Assembly: GCA_963737365.1 (NCBI GenBank)
Contig: CAVTSD010000003.1
Location: 186,001 to 250,000 of the forward strand
Direction of reading: 5' to 3'
DNA from: Roseiarcus sp963737365
Lineage (GTDB): Bacteria; Pseudomonadota; Alphaproteobacteria; Rhizobiales; Beijerinckiaceae
Length of the DNA stretch: 64,000 nucleotides
Both the position numbers and the translations under genes were made by a program. A model generated the notes under the pieces. It saw only the letters and a program-made list of their open reading frames with translations. It searched no databases and was not told where the DNA came from. Below are positions 34,886-43,472 of this stretch, in pieces; within the stretch, counting starts at the first letter, position 1; each line of letters starts with the position of its first letter.

Positions 34886-35533
34886 ATGGAGCTCTATTTC
34901 GCCCCGCTCGCCTGCTCGATGTCGGCGCGCATTGCGCTCGCCGAAGCCGGCGCCGCCATCGATCTCATCGAGGTCGATACTCACGCCGGACGCGTACTGG
35001 CGACGGGCGAGGACTATCGAGACGTCAATTCCCTTGGCTACGTGCCGGCGCTCAGGCTCGACGACGGGACCGTGCTGACCGAGAATTCGGCCATCCTGCA
35101 ATATATCGCCGACCAATATCCGGATGCGGAACTCGCGCCGCCGGCTTCCGATCGCGTCGGGCGGGCGAAACTTCGCCAATGGCTAAGCTTCATCAGCGCC
35201 GAACTGCATAAAGGTCTCATGACGCCGCTGCTCGGCGACAAGACGCCCCACGAAGTGAAGGCTTGGACCCTGAGCAAGTATCTCCCCCGCCTCGCCTATC
35301 TCGACGCCAAACTGAAGGACCGGGAGTTTCTGCTCGACCAATTCAGCGTCGCGGACGGCTATCTCGCGACCGTCTTGAACTGGACGCGCGCGACGCCTCA
35401 GATCGACCTCGCCGCCTATCCAAACGTGAGAGCCTACCTTGAACGGATGCGGGCAAGGCCCAGCTTCGCGCACGCTCTGGCGACTGAGATGCCCTTGTTC
35501 CACGCGGAAGTCGCGCGGCGCAAGGCTGCGTGA
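34886..35533 (+). CDS. glutathione S-transferase
   Basis: 215 residues from ATG 34886, with GGGAGG six bases before. Thioredoxin-like N-domain MELYFAPLACSMSARIALAE (Ser at the usual active position) and VPALRLDDGTVLTENSAIL, the Ser of which contacts glutathione. The helical C-domain holds FSVADGYLATVLNW. Resembles the beta-class/GstB enzymes. It is divergent from tetR. Confidence 0.9.
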   Translation: MELYFAPLACSMSARIALAEAGAAIDLIEVDTHAGRVLATGEDYRDVNSLGYVPALRLDDGTVLTENSAILQYIADQYPDAELAPPASDRVGRAKLRQWLSFISAELHKGLMTPLLGDKTPHEVKAWTLSKYLPRLAYLDAKLKDREFLLDQFSVADGYLATVLNWTRATPQIDLAAYPNVRAYLERMRARPSFAHALATEMPLFHAEVARRKAA

Positions 35534-35563
35534 GGAAGGCATTCGACGCGGGCGACAGACACC

Positions 35564-35962
35564 CTATCCCCAGTCCTCGCACTGCAGCCCCGGCACGCGG
35601 TCGAACTCGCCACGATTGCCGGTGACGACGATCAGCGCGCGGCTGCGCGCGTGGCCGGCGATTAGAATGTCGTACCCGCCAATCGTTCGACCCTGACGCT
35701 CCAGAGTCGCACGGATGTCAGCCGCATGATGGGCCGCCGCAGCATCAAAAGGGAGGACTTCGAGCCGGGCGGCAAAGTTCTCGACGTCTCGGCGGTTCGC
35801 GTCTTGTCGCGCAGATTTTGCGGCGCCGTGCAAGAGCTCAGCCAACACGATCGTCGAGATCGCTAGAGACTCCGCTTCAAGGTTAAATTTCTCTCGAAGC
35901 GAGGCCGTTCGATCGCGCAGCACACGAATGCAGAGGTTCGTGTCCAGTAAGAACCTCAGCAT
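35564..35962 (-). CDS. vapC: VapC-like PIN-domain ribonuclease toxin
   Basis: 132 residues from ATG 35962 (a TTG one codon upstream would extend it by one). PIN-domain acidic residues appear in LLDTNLCIRVL (first Asp), VLAELLHGA (Glu), and GYDILIAGHA (Asp), followed by VVTGNRGEFDRV. It cleaves RNA, often initiator tRNA, when freed from the antitoxin. The start overlaps the vapB stop by one base (TGATG). Confidence 0.9.
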   Translation of the reverse strand: MLRFLLDTNLCIRVLRDRTASLREKFNLEAESLAISTIVLAELLHGAAKSARQDANRRDVENFAARLEVLPFDAAAAHHAADIRATLERQGRTIGGYDILIAGHARSRALIVVTGNRGEFDRVPGLQCEDWG

Positions 35963-36183
35963 CAAAATGGTTCGCGATCTTGAAGGCCGGGTTGGTCGCG
36001 AGCGGGAAGGTCGATGCCGGGGCTATCGAAAAAATCGTCCCATACCGCGTTCCACGGCACGATCACCCGGCGGTGGCCCTCGCGCACAATGCTCACCTCT
36101 TTGACGCTGTCGGGAAACGCGAGGCTCTTCGGCAGACGCACGGCTTGAGAGCGGTTCGATCGAAAAAGTTTGGTGCGAGTCAT
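35962..36183 (-). CDS. vapB: VapB-like antitoxin
   Basis: 73 residues. The AbrB/MazE-type N-terminus TKLFRSNRSQAVRLPKSL binds DNA as a dimer; VKEVSIVREGHRRVIVP follows, and the acidic, Trp-containing C-terminus (WDDFFDSPGIDLP) wraps the toxin. First gene of the vapBC pair. Confidence 0.9.
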   Translation of the reverse strand: MTRTKLFRSNRSQAVRLPKSLAFPDSVKEVSIVREGHRRVIVPWNAVWDDFFDSPGIDLPARDQPGLQDREPF

Positions 36184-36375
36184 GACAACCTCTCCGGCGT
36201 ATGATCTGGCGCCTAGTCGGGATATGTCAATGGGATATCACTCCGTTGGTGACGATTGTGCCAGAGATCGGCGAACCGGGCTTGTCCAGTCCGACGGCAA
36301 AAGCCTCTCGTCGCCAGGAACATTCGGACTCCCCGTTGCGTTTCCTTCCCGGACAACAGCCAAGGAGCATTCCTG

Positions 36376-36756
36376 ATGGACGCCGTCCGAGAAACATCGA
36401 CCCTGATCGCCGCGGATAAAGTTCAGGGCACTGACGTCTTCAACAATGCAGGCGATCGGCTGGGCTCTGTCCACGACCTGATGATCGATAAGCAAACCGG
36501 CCAGGTTGCTTACGCGATCCTGTCGTTTGGCGGATTTCTAGGCATTGGGGGCAGCTACCACCCGCTCCCCTGGTCGCTCCTGCGATACAATACGAACCTT
36601 GGCGGCTATGTCGTTGAGATCGATGAGAACCAGCTCAAGGACGCCCCTTCGTATGAGGCTGGAAGCGAGCCGGCTTGGGGCGATCCTGCCTATGAGGGCA
36701 AGCTGCATGACTTTTACGGCGTCGATTCTTATCGGAGCATTCCAGGCCCGCTTTGA
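36376..36756 (+). CDS. PRC-barrel domain protein
   Basis: 126 residues from MDAVRETSTLIAADKVQG (36376). The PRC-barrel (TDVFNNAGDRLGSVHDLMID, QVAYAILSFGGFLGIGGSYH, PLPWSLLRYN) is followed by a short acidic tail. These proteins are common stress or envelope-associated factors in Rhizobiales. It ends with a strong terminator. Confidence 0.9.
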   Translation: MDAVRETSTLIAADKVQGTDVFNNAGDRLGSVHDLMIDKQTGQVAYAILSFGGFLGIGGSYHPLPWSLLRYNTNLGGYVVEIDENQLKDAPSYEAGSEPAWGDPAYEGKLHDFYGVDSYRSIPGPL

Positions 36757-36800
36757 CGCTTTTCCGAGTGGTGCGCCGTTAGGGGCAGCCTGACGGTCAA

Positions 36801-36834
36801 CAAGGCGACGGATCGTTCCGTCGCCTTGTTTTTT
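36801..36834 (+). terminator. rho-independent terminator of the PRC-barrel gene
   Basis: CAAGGCGACGGA (36801-36812) and TCCGTCGCCTTG (36817-36828) form a perfect 12-bp stem with a TCGT loop, followed by six T. Confidence 0.92.
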
Positions 36835-36951
36835 AAGCGCCGGCGGTGCGAGCCTCGGTGACCAACGGTTGCAGCCTTCGCGCTTTTGCGCGGCGCCTTT
36901 CAATCTCCGGCCTGCCGCGCCATAAGAAACTGCGCGGTCTGGCGAAGGGCA

Positions 36952-37149
36952 ATGAACGGTTCGTCGGAGTTTACGACCTGGGTGGCCTTGGCCGGCGCTG
37001 CGATCCTCGTCGGGCTCTGCGCGATCTATTCGTCCAACCCCTGGGTCTTGATCGCGGCGGCTCTGATTGGCGCCGGCCTCGGCTACAAGGGCGAGCAAAT
37101 CGGCAGGCGTTACCTCGAGCGATATCTGTCTCAAAGACGCTCCCCATAG
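36952..37149 (+). CDS. small membrane protein of unknown function
   Basis: 65 residues from MNGSSEFTTWVALAGAAIL at 36952, with GAAGGG just upstream. Two hydrophobic segments (WVALAGAAILVGLCAIYS; PWVLIAAALIGAGLGY) and a basic end. I do not recognise the family. Confidence 0.55.
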   Translation: MNGSSEFTTWVALAGAAILVGLCAIYSSNPWVLIAAALIGAGLGYKGEQIGRRYLERYLSQRRSP

Positions 37150-37532
37150 GTTTGTTGGCTACAAGCCGTCCGGTAAGGGCGACTCCTCCGGAAGAACGTG
37201 GCCGCGCCTGAGGGAATCGGAACGCCGCCGATGGCGAGATCGTGGCGCCGGGGGCTGAGTAAAATCGGGCGATTCGACCGCAAGTTTCGTGGGCGCGCAA
37301 GGCGAGCGAACAAACTATAGTTGAAGAGCCGCAGATAGCGACAAATGTTCTTGCTTCGTTCTAAGATATCCTTTAGCAAAAGCTTTCACGTTCGCCTGCG
37401 GCCCAAGCGCGTTTCGCCCTACCAGGACGGCGGTTCGAAGCTATATGAAATGGGACTTCGCCGGCCCCCTTTTCGAACGGCCGGCGCCGGCCAAATGTTG
37501 ATGGGCCGCACACCAGCTTTCGAGGAAATGCT
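37150..37532. other. intergenic region before the cyclase
   Basis: I see no gene in this stretch. It is somewhat AT-rich around 37300-37390 and is the likely 5' region of the cyclase gene, but I cannot point to a convincing promoter. Confidence 0.4.
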
Positions 37533-38960
37533 ATGGCTGACGAAGCACTCTTTGGGCTTTTGCGGCAGACCGCCACTCCGGCGGTGGTCGAGGCCCTCAA
37601 AACATCGGTTGAAACGGACCAGGATCGGGAGCTCAACCGCATCAATCCGTTGGCCTACGCGAATGCGCATGGCCTCGACGAGGAGCAAACGGTCGGCGCC
37701 TTTGTTCATGCGGCGCGGCTCGGGCTTTTCGACATGTCGTGGAACATGTTGTGCCCCTCATGCGGCGGCGTGATCGAGACGGGCGCGGCGCTCAAGAACC
37801 TCAACCAGCCGCAATACTATTGCTCGTTTTGCACCCTCGATTGCGAGCCGACGCTCGACCGCCTGGTCGAGGTGACCTTCACCGTCAATCCCCGCATTCG
37901 CCGCATCGGCGCGCACGATCCCGATTCGCTTCCTTTCGCCGAATACATGCGCCAGATCTTCTGGAGTTCGAGCAATGAGTTCCCCGAGGACGTTGAAAGC
38001 GCGGTCGAAGCGGTGACGCTCGATACAATGGAGCTCGGGTCCGGCGAGAAGGCGGCCATGTCGCTCAACCTCCCGGCCGGATTTGCGATTGTTTTCGAGC
38101 CCGTCACCCACTCGTCGCTCTTTCTGGAGGTCGAAGGAGACGAAACCAAGGAACGGCGAAATCTGTCGCTCGTCTTCGCCGACGCGCATACCCACAGCGG
38201 GACGCAGAAGATCCAGCCGGGCCCCGCGCGCATCTCGTTTGAAAATAAGGCCGATCGCCGGACGATGCCCGGGATTTGGCTACACAGCAAGGAGATGGAC
38301 AAGCTCACCAATAATCGCCGGCCGTTCCTGACCGCGACCCGCCTTCTCAGCAACCAGGCGTTCCGCGATCTCTACCGCAGCGGCACGTTCGATCCCGAGC
38401 AGCGGTTTAAAATCACGAGCCTGACAATCCTGTTCACCGACCTCAGGGGCTCGACCGCGCTCTACGACCGGATCGGCGATCTTGCCGCCTTCGATCTCGT
38501 GCGCAGTCACTTCGGCGCGCTGCTCGAGGCGGTCTCGGCCGAGGGCGGCGCGGTGGTCAAGACCATCGGCGACGCGGTGATGGCGACTTTCTCATCGCCC
38601 GACCGAGCGCTTCGGGCGGCGATGCGCATGCGCGAGGCGATGCGCGGGATCAACCAGACGCGCGGAGGCGAGGACTTGGCGCTCAACATCGGCTTGCATT
38701 CGGGTCCCTGCCTCGCCGTCATGCTCGACGACCGGCAGGACTATTTCGGCCAGACGGTCAATATCGCCTCGCGCGTGAACGAACTCGCGGACCCGACCGC
38801 GATCCTGGCGACGAAGCCGATCATCGAAAGCGCCGAGGTGGCGCGCGTGCTCAGCGAAGCCAGCTATCGGACGACCCCGCGGTCTTCCCAGCTTCGAGGG
38901 CTCAGCGACGAGTTCGAGATCTTCGAGGTGCGCGAGCGCGAAGCCGTCGCGGCCCATTAA
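37533..38960 (+). CDS. class III adenylate/guanylate cyclase with a zinc-ribbon-like N-terminal domain
   Basis: 475 residues. The N-terminal part (DUF5939-like) carries two Cys pairs, NMLCPSCGGVIETG and YYCSFCTLDCEP, that look like a zinc ribbon, followed by a beta-rich region. The C-terminal cyclase domain has both metal Asp residues (LFTDLRGSTALYDRIGD; KTIGDAVMATF) and the transition-state Asn and Arg (DYFGQTVNIASRVNE). The Lys in VVKTIGD fits adenine specificity. No membrane segment is apparent. It makes a second messenger, most likely cAMP, in the cytosol. A CRP-type regulator is not encoded nearby. Confidence 0.9.
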   Translation: MADEALFGLLRQTATPAVVEALKTSVETDQDRELNRINPLAYANAHGLDEEQTVGAFVHAARLGLFDMSWNMLCPSCGGVIETGAALKNLNQPQYYCSFCTLDCEPTLDRLVEVTFTVNPRIRRIGAHDPDSLPFAEYMRQIFWSSSNEFPEDVESAVEAVTLDTMELGSGEKAAMSLNLPAGFAIVFEPVTHSSLFLEVEGDETKERRNLSLVFADAHTHSGTQKIQPGPARISFENKADRRTMPGIWLHSKEMDKLTNNRRPFLTATRLLSNQAFRDLYRSGTFDPEQRFKITSLTILFTDLRGSTALYDRIGDLAAFDLVRSHFGALLEAVSAEGGAVVKTIGDAVMATFSSPDRALRAAMRMREAMRGINQTRGGEDLALNIGLHSGPCLAVMLDDRQDYFGQTVNIASRVNELADPTAILATKPIIESAEVARVLSEASYRTTPRSSQLRGLSDEFEIFEVREREAVAAH

Positions 38961-38975
38961 GCCGAGGGCCGAGTC

Positions 38976-39524
38976 CTATTGGCCGGCGGCTTTCTGCCGG
39001 CCGAAAACCTCACGACCTTCGCGATCGAGAATGCGAAGCGCGATCGTGTGGGGCGGCCATGCGGCGATCGCGGCGGCGATGATCGCGGCAGAAACATCCG
39101 AAGCGCGGATCTGGTCTTCGCGCAAGATCAGGGGGCTGGCGTCCGCTCCTGCGCCCATGAACTGGATGCGGAAGGGCTGCGGCGTGGGCACGCCGGGCGC
39201 CTTCGGTTGGCGCTCGAGATCCGCATTTGGCTCTGGCTCGGGCCGTGATCGAGGCTTGTGCGGGACGCCCGGTTCGCGATCCAGAACGAAGAAGGTGTTC
39301 ATCGCGAGCTGGGTCGAAAGATTGAGGCCGACGCGGCTGCCGGTCTTGCGCGCAACCGCCTTGGCGACGAGGGCCCAATCCTCGGCGATCGCGTCGGAAC
39401 TCGCCTCGTGCTCTCTCCGGCGCGCTTCCTGATAGGCGCGGTCGCCCAGGTCACGGATCAAGCCGTCAGCCTCGGCTTCGATGCGTTCGCTTCGAGCGCG
39501 CTTGGACGGCGCCCAGGTGGTCAT
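38976..39524 (-). CDS. conserved hypothetical protein
   Basis: 182 residues from MTTWAPSKRARSERIEAEA. The N-terminal half is helical and charged (AYQEARRREHEASSDAIAED, WALVAKAVARKTGSRVG); a Pro-rich linker (SRPEPEPNADLERQPKAPG) joins a C-terminal segment (DVSAAIIAAAIAAWPPHTIA). No catalytic motif or membrane segment is seen. Codon use agrees with the neighbours. Confidence 0.6.
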   Translation of the reverse strand: MTTWAPSKRARSERIEAEADGLIRDLGDRAYQEARRREHEASSDAIAEDWALVAKAVARKTGSRVGLNLSTQLAMNTFFVLDREPGVPHKPRSRPEPEPNADLERQPKAPGVPTPQPFRIQFMGAGADASPLILREDQIRASDVSAAIIAAAIAAWPPHTIALRILDREGREVFGRQKAAGQ

Positions 39525-39762
39525 ATGTTAGGCTCCCTTGCCCGCAACCTCATAGCTGCATATTCGGGCGCCGTCAGCAACAGGTTTCGCCGGCCCTCAT
39601 GCGCCCGCGCATCTTCACCCGATCCGGCCGGGCTGGATCGGCGGCGTGAGCAAGGGTTTCAGCGCGGGAACGACAGCGGTTCGACCAGCTCTCAGGTTGC
39701 ATGAGCGGCGTTAAATTCGCTCAACATGGAGTTGATATTGCCGTCATTTCCGCTCAGACAAC

Positions 39763-40398
39763 TCACTCGGCCATCAGCCGTGCGACCAGTTGCTCGACGC
39801 CTGGCTGGATCCGTCTCGCGCGGAGCCGCTCAGCCGTAACGATCGTTTTCACGGCGTTATAGGCCAGCGTGAGGTCGTCATTGACAACGACGTAGTGGTA
39901 GTCGCGCCAGCGCTCGATCTCCGTCCGGGCGTTCTGGAACCGGGCTTCGATCGAAGCGGGCGTGTCCTCCGCCCGCCGCTCGAGACGCGCGCGCAACTCC
40001 CGCATCGAGGGCGGCAAGACGAAAATGCTGACGACGTCGTCCCCTAGCCGCTCGCGCACCTGCTTCGCGCCCTGCCAGTCGATATCGAACAGCATGTCTC
40101 GGCCTTCCGCGAGCACCTTCTCCACCGGCGCGTGAGGCGTGCCATAGCCGTTGCCATGCACTTCGGCCGATTCCAAGAGTTCGCCTGCAGCCTTCATCCG
40201 CTCGAACTCAGCCCGGTCCGTGAGGAAGCGATAATGAATGCCGTCGACCTCGGATGACCGCCGCTTCCGGGTCGTGACCGAGACCGAGAGCGTGAGATCA
40301 AGCGTGCTGTCCTGCATCAGCATCCGGGTCAGCGTGGTCTTGCCCGCCCCCGACGGCGAGGACAGAATCAGGATCATGCCTCGCCGGCTTGCGGCCAT
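39763..40398 (-). CDS. gmk: guanylate kinase
   Basis: 211 residues from MAASRRGMILILSSPSGAG at 40398. Walker A SPSGAGKTTLTRML, then SVTTRKRRSSEVDGIHYRFL, the GMP-binding NGYGTP and DIDWQGAKQVRE. It converts GMP to GDP. It follows yicC closely on the same strand, as in many alphaproteobacteria. Confidence 0.95.
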   Translation of the reverse strand: MAASRRGMILILSSPSGAGKTTLTRMLMQDSTLDLTLSVSVTTRKRRSSEVDGIHYRFLTDRAEFERMKAAGELLESAEVHGNGYGTPHAPVEKVLAEGRDMLFDIDWQGAKQVRERLGDDVVSIFVLPPSMRELRARLERRAEDTPASIEARFQNARTEIERWRDYHYVVVNDDLTLAYNAVKTIVTAERLRARRIQPGVEQLVARLMAE

Positions 40399-40409
40399 TA
40401 TTTCGAATC

Positions 40410-41297
40410 TCACTCGACGTTCTGCACCTGCTCGCGGAATTGCTCGATTTGCGCTCTCAGTTCAAGTCCCTGCGCGGTCAGGCTCACGTCATTGGCCTTG
40501 GCGCAGAGGGTGCTCGCCTCCCGCCCAAGCTCCTGGGCGAGAAAATCGAGTCGCCGGCCAATCGGGCCGCCCTGGTCCATGAGCGCCCGCGCGGCGGCGA
40601 CGTGGGTTTTGAGCCGGTCGAGCTCCTCGCGGATGTCGGCCTTGGCCGCGAGCAGGATCGCCTCCTGGTGGAGGCGGTTCTCGTCGAACCCGCGCGACGA
40701 CGCCATCAGCGTCTCGACGCTCTGGGCCAGCCGCTCGCGCACCGCCTCGGGCCGACGCGCCGGGTTGGCGTCGGCGGCCTCGACAATTCCCCCTATCGCC
40801 CAAAGCATGTCCTTAAGCACCGAGGCGAGCGCCCCACCCTCCCAGCGGCGCGCTGCGGTGAGGGCGGCGATCGCCTCGTCGAGGCTTGCGAGCGCGCCCG
40901 CGCACGCCGCGCTCACAGCGGCCTCGTCATCCTCGACGTCCGCCGCCTCGAGGACGCCGCGCAAGGCGAGCAGTCCGTCCATGGTCGGGGGCGCGAGGCC
41001 GGCCTTGACGGCGGCGGCGCGGGCGGCGACGGCGATCGATTCGAGCGCCGCGAGATCGATGCGCGCTCCCGTCGTCGCCCCCTCACGCTGGGCTGAGAGG
41101 TTCGCGAAGCAGGTCCCGCGCGCCAGCGCCTTGGCGAGCCGGGCGCGCGCCTCGCCCTCCGCCCGATCGAAGGGGGCGGGCATGCGCAAGCGGATGTCCA
41201 GGCCCTTGGCGTTGACGGTCTTGAGCTCGAACGTCCACCGCCACGTGCCGCCGCTGCCTGCGGCGCGGGCAAATCCGGTCATGCTGCTCACGGACAT
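40410..41297 (-). CDS. yicC: YicC family endoribonuclease
   Basis: 295 residues, starting MSVSSMTGFARAAGSGGTW and ending in the canonical DVSLTAQGLELRAQIEQFRE QVQNVE. Other family landmarks: TVNAKGLDIRLRMP, EGGALAS-like VLKDMLWAI and the IREELDRLKTHVAAARAL stretch. YicC-type proteins are metal-dependent endoribonucleases. It overlaps or abuts gmk downstream. Confidence 0.92.
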   Translation of the reverse strand: MSVSSMTGFARAAGSGGTWRWTFELKTVNAKGLDIRLRMPAPFDRAEGEARARLAKALARGTCFANLSAQREGATTGARIDLAALESIAVAARAAAVKAGLAPPTMDGLLALRGVLEAADVEDDEAAVSAACAGALASLDEAIAALTAARRWEGGALASVLKDMLWAIGGIVEAADANPARRPEAVRERLAQSVETLMASSRGFDENRLHQEAILLAAKADIREELDRLKTHVAAARALMDQGGPIGRRLDFLAQELGREASTLCAKANDVSLTAQGLELRAQIEQFREQVQNVE

Positions 41298-41467
41298 AAG
41301 CCGGGTCCCTCTTCTCGCTTAAATCGCAAGTCTGATGCCGTTGGAAAACCTAGCAGCCGCGTCACGCGAATAAATCGCCGCCCGTTCGGTTCATATTGAG
41401 TTCAGGCGGCGGTCTCTATAAATCGCGTTGACCCGTTTGGGTTCGCTAACGACAGGAAGTTTCTCTC

Positions 41468-41695
41468 ATGATCAAGACCCTTGCGGCCGCGGCCGTTCTC
41501 TCGCTCGGCCTCGCCGGATACGCCGTCGCCCAGGAAACAGTCACCGGCGCGCCAGCCGGAACGGCTTCCGTGAATGCCGAACCGCCGATGACGCACCATC
41601 ACCATCATCATCACTACCATCATCACCACCATCACATGCACCACATGCACCACATGGCTCCGGAAGCCGCTCCGGCCCCCGCTCCCGCCCAATAA
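41468..41695 (+). CDS. exported His-rich peptide, likely metal-binding
   Basis: 75 residues. Signal peptide MIKTLAAAAVLSLGLAGYAVAQ-ET. The mature part holds HHHHHHHYHHHHHHMHHMHH, i.e. 17 His in 20 residues with two interspersed Met, and a Pro/Ala-rich tail. The Met-His pattern suits Ni, Cu or Zn binding in the periplasm. A rho-independent terminator follows, so it is a self-contained gene. Confidence 0.8.
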   Translation: MIKTLAAAAVLSLGLAGYAVAQETVTGAPAGTASVNAEPPMTHHHHHHHYHHHHHHMHHMHHMAPEAAPAPAPAQ

Positions 41696-41737
41696 GCAGC
41701 GCTTAAGCGCAGACTTTCGAGTTCGCGCTAAACCTTC

Positions 41738-41773
41738 AGCTCTCCACACAAGATATTGTTTGGAGAGCTTTTT
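41738..41773 (+). terminator. rho-independent terminator after the His-rich gene
   Basis: AGCTCTCCA and TGGAGAGCT enclose a loop that itself pairs (ACAA/TTGT), followed by TTTTT. It lies 43 bases after the stop codon. Confidence 0.85.
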
Positions 41774-41819
41774 CATGTTCGATTTAATCTGAGGGACGAA
41801 CTCTCCGCTTAGAGTCGAG

Positions 41820-42647
41820 CTAGGATACGGTCTTTCTTGGGCGCTCGCGCTTGCGTGTCTTGACCTCGATCCGCGGCCCCTCGACCAGGCGAACCACCGC
41901 CCCCCACAATGTGCGCACGTCCTGCTGCGTCGGCTCCATGCGATGGAAGATGTTGCGCAGATTTCGCCGCATCCCAGGCTTCTTGGTCACGGGGCGAAAA
42001 AAGCCGTTCTCCTCAAGCTTGTCCTCGAGATAGTCGAAGAACGCGAGCAACATCTCGCGCTGCGCCGGCGGCGACTGGGGGCGCGGGACGGTGGGCGGCG
42101 GCGGCGCGTCGCCATGAGCCGCCTTGAACCACTCGTAGCTGCAAAGCAGGACGGCCTGGGAGAGGTTGAGCGACGCGTAAGTCGGGCTCGTTGGAAACGT
42201 GATGATCGCGTCCGCGAGCGCGACTTCATCATTGTCCAATCCGGTGCGCTCCGGGCCGAACAGAATCCCGTGCTTCTCGCCAAAAGCCGCGGCGGCCGCG
42301 CCCATGGCGACACTGGGGCTCAAGACGGCTTTCATCTGCCCGCGCTCGCGCGCCGTCGTGGCGTAAACCGCATGGAGATCGCCGATCGCCGCCTCCACGC
42401 CCGGGTAGACCCTCGCGGCGTCCAGAAGATCAGTCGCGCCGGCCGCGGCGGCGTAGGCGACGTCTCGATATTCGTCGGTGCGCGGCCAGCCCTGGCGCGG
42501 GTTCACCAGACGCAAGTCGTCGAGGCCGAAATTGGCCATGGCGCGGGCGCACATGCCGATGTTCACAGCCAGTTGCGGCCGGACAAGAATGATTGTTGGT
42601 CCACCGCCAATCGGCGGCCGTGTCCTGTCCGTGCCCGCGCCAACCAT
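41820..42647 (-). CDS. trmJ: tRNA (Cm32/Um32) methyltransferase TrmJ
   Basis: 275 residues from MVGAGTDRTRPPIGGGPTII at 42647 (upstream open codons are not family-like). It is a SPOUT enzyme methylating the 2'-O of position 32 of tRNA. Motifs: LVRPQLAVNIGMCARAMANF, GILFGPERTGLDNDEVALAD and TSPTYASLNLSQAVLL. The C-terminal helical extension ends in a basic tail. Confidence 0.93.
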   Translation of the reverse strand: MVGAGTDRTRPPIGGGPTIILVRPQLAVNIGMCARAMANFGLDDLRLVNPRQGWPRTDEYRDVAYAAAAGATDLLDAARVYPGVEAAIGDLHAVYATTARERGQMKAVLSPSVAMGAAAAAFGEKHGILFGPERTGLDNDEVALADAIITFPTSPTYASLNLSQAVLLCSYEWFKAAHGDAPPPPTVPRPQSPPAQREMLLAFFDYLEDKLEENGFFRPVTKKPGMRRNLRNIFHRMEPTQQDVRTLWGAVVRLVEGPRIEVKTRKRERPRKTVS

Positions 42648-42710
42648 GGCGGCGGGATATAAGACCGCGGTGGTGGAGGCAAATGCCGCGCAACGCGACG
42701 CCGCCCCGGG

Positions 42711-42816
42711 CCTCATCCTGAGAAACGATGCGCAGCACTGTGTCTCGAAGGATGGTCAAGCCTGCAGGCTTGTCGGTGCGTCCCCACCGTCCTTCGAGAC
42801 GCCGCGCGTCGCGCGG
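42711..42816. repeat. pair of palindromic interspersed repeats
   Basis: CCTCATCCTGAGAAACG ... TGTCTCGAAGGATGG is followed by an inverted partner starting CCACCGTCCTTCGAGAC and a GCCGCGCGTCGCGCGG palindrome. It is the same repeat type as at 10738. It falls between trmJ and the secreted paralogue genes. Confidence 0.7.
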
Positions 42817-42847
42817 CTTTCACGAGGGCGATTTGTCGGGCCGTACC

Positions 42848-43363
42848 CTAAAGCCCGAGCTCCCTCGGGGCCCAGCCGGCGAAGGTCTGAGCGAGAGTGG
42901 TTATGCGTCCGTGGTAGGCTCGCTCAACGAGCGCCTGATCGACGCCGCTTGGATAATACGAGGCGATCGCCCGCAACGGGATTGCCGATTCGACGCCGCC
43001 GCGCGGTCCCCGAACCAGGAAACTTCCAATGATCGTGTCTTGCGCCGAGCCCCTCGGCCCTGGCCCGCCAGGGCTCGGGGCGAGGTAGATCCAGTCGATC
43101 CGAACCTCGAGAATCGCGCCGTTTCTGTCGCCCGGCGCGAAATGAGGCCCCAACGCCTGAGGCAACGCCTGAACAAGCGCTTGTTCCATCCAGGCCGCGG
43201 TCGGGTCGCCGGTCAGCGCGCGAAGCGGCTGGACGTCGACCACGATGTTGCCAAACCTCAACCCGTTTTGGGCGCGCGCGCCAGAGGCCGCGCACGTCAA
43301 GGAAAGCCCGAATGCGCCAAAGGCGGCGAACGCGTCCCGGCGTGTCATCCCGCTGGCGACCAT
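42848..43363 (-). CDS. exported protein of unknown function, tandem paralogue A
   Basis: 171 residues from MVASGMTRRDAFAAFGAFG (alternative start MTRRD at 43348). An export signal ends GARAQ. The mature protein shares order and many residues with the upstream gene: VDVQPLRALTGDPTAAWMEQ, FAPGDRNGAILEVRIDWIYL, QDTIIGSFLVRGPRGG, PLRAIASYYPSGVDQALVE, and an identical FAGWAPRELGL end. I know no function. The start carries an RR pair that might be a Tat signal. Confidence 0.7.
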   Translation of the reverse strand: MVASGMTRRDAFAAFGAFGLSLTCAASGARAQNGLRFGNIVVDVQPLRALTGDPTAAWMEQALVQALPQALGPHFAPGDRNGAILEVRIDWIYLAPSPGGPGPRGSAQDTIIGSFLVRGPRGGVESAIPLRAIASYYPSGVDQALVERAYHGRITTLAQTFAGWAPRELGL

Positions 43364-43472
43364 CGTATCGTTTTCCTTACCGCAACACCCCGACCCGAAC
43401 TCAATCAACGCGTTTTACGCACAGAGGAGGCTGATGCGCTTACGCCACGATTCTACCCAAAGGCAGCAAGAT

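Noticed and set aside
36224..36250. Possible third copy of the 28-bp element (shares TCAATGGG)
   Set aside because: Only the eight central bases match clearly; flanks do not align.
41596..41660. Short tandem CAC/CAT repeats resembling a microsatellite or CRISPR-like array
   Set aside because: They are the codons of the poly-His run in the exported peptide; there are no spacers.
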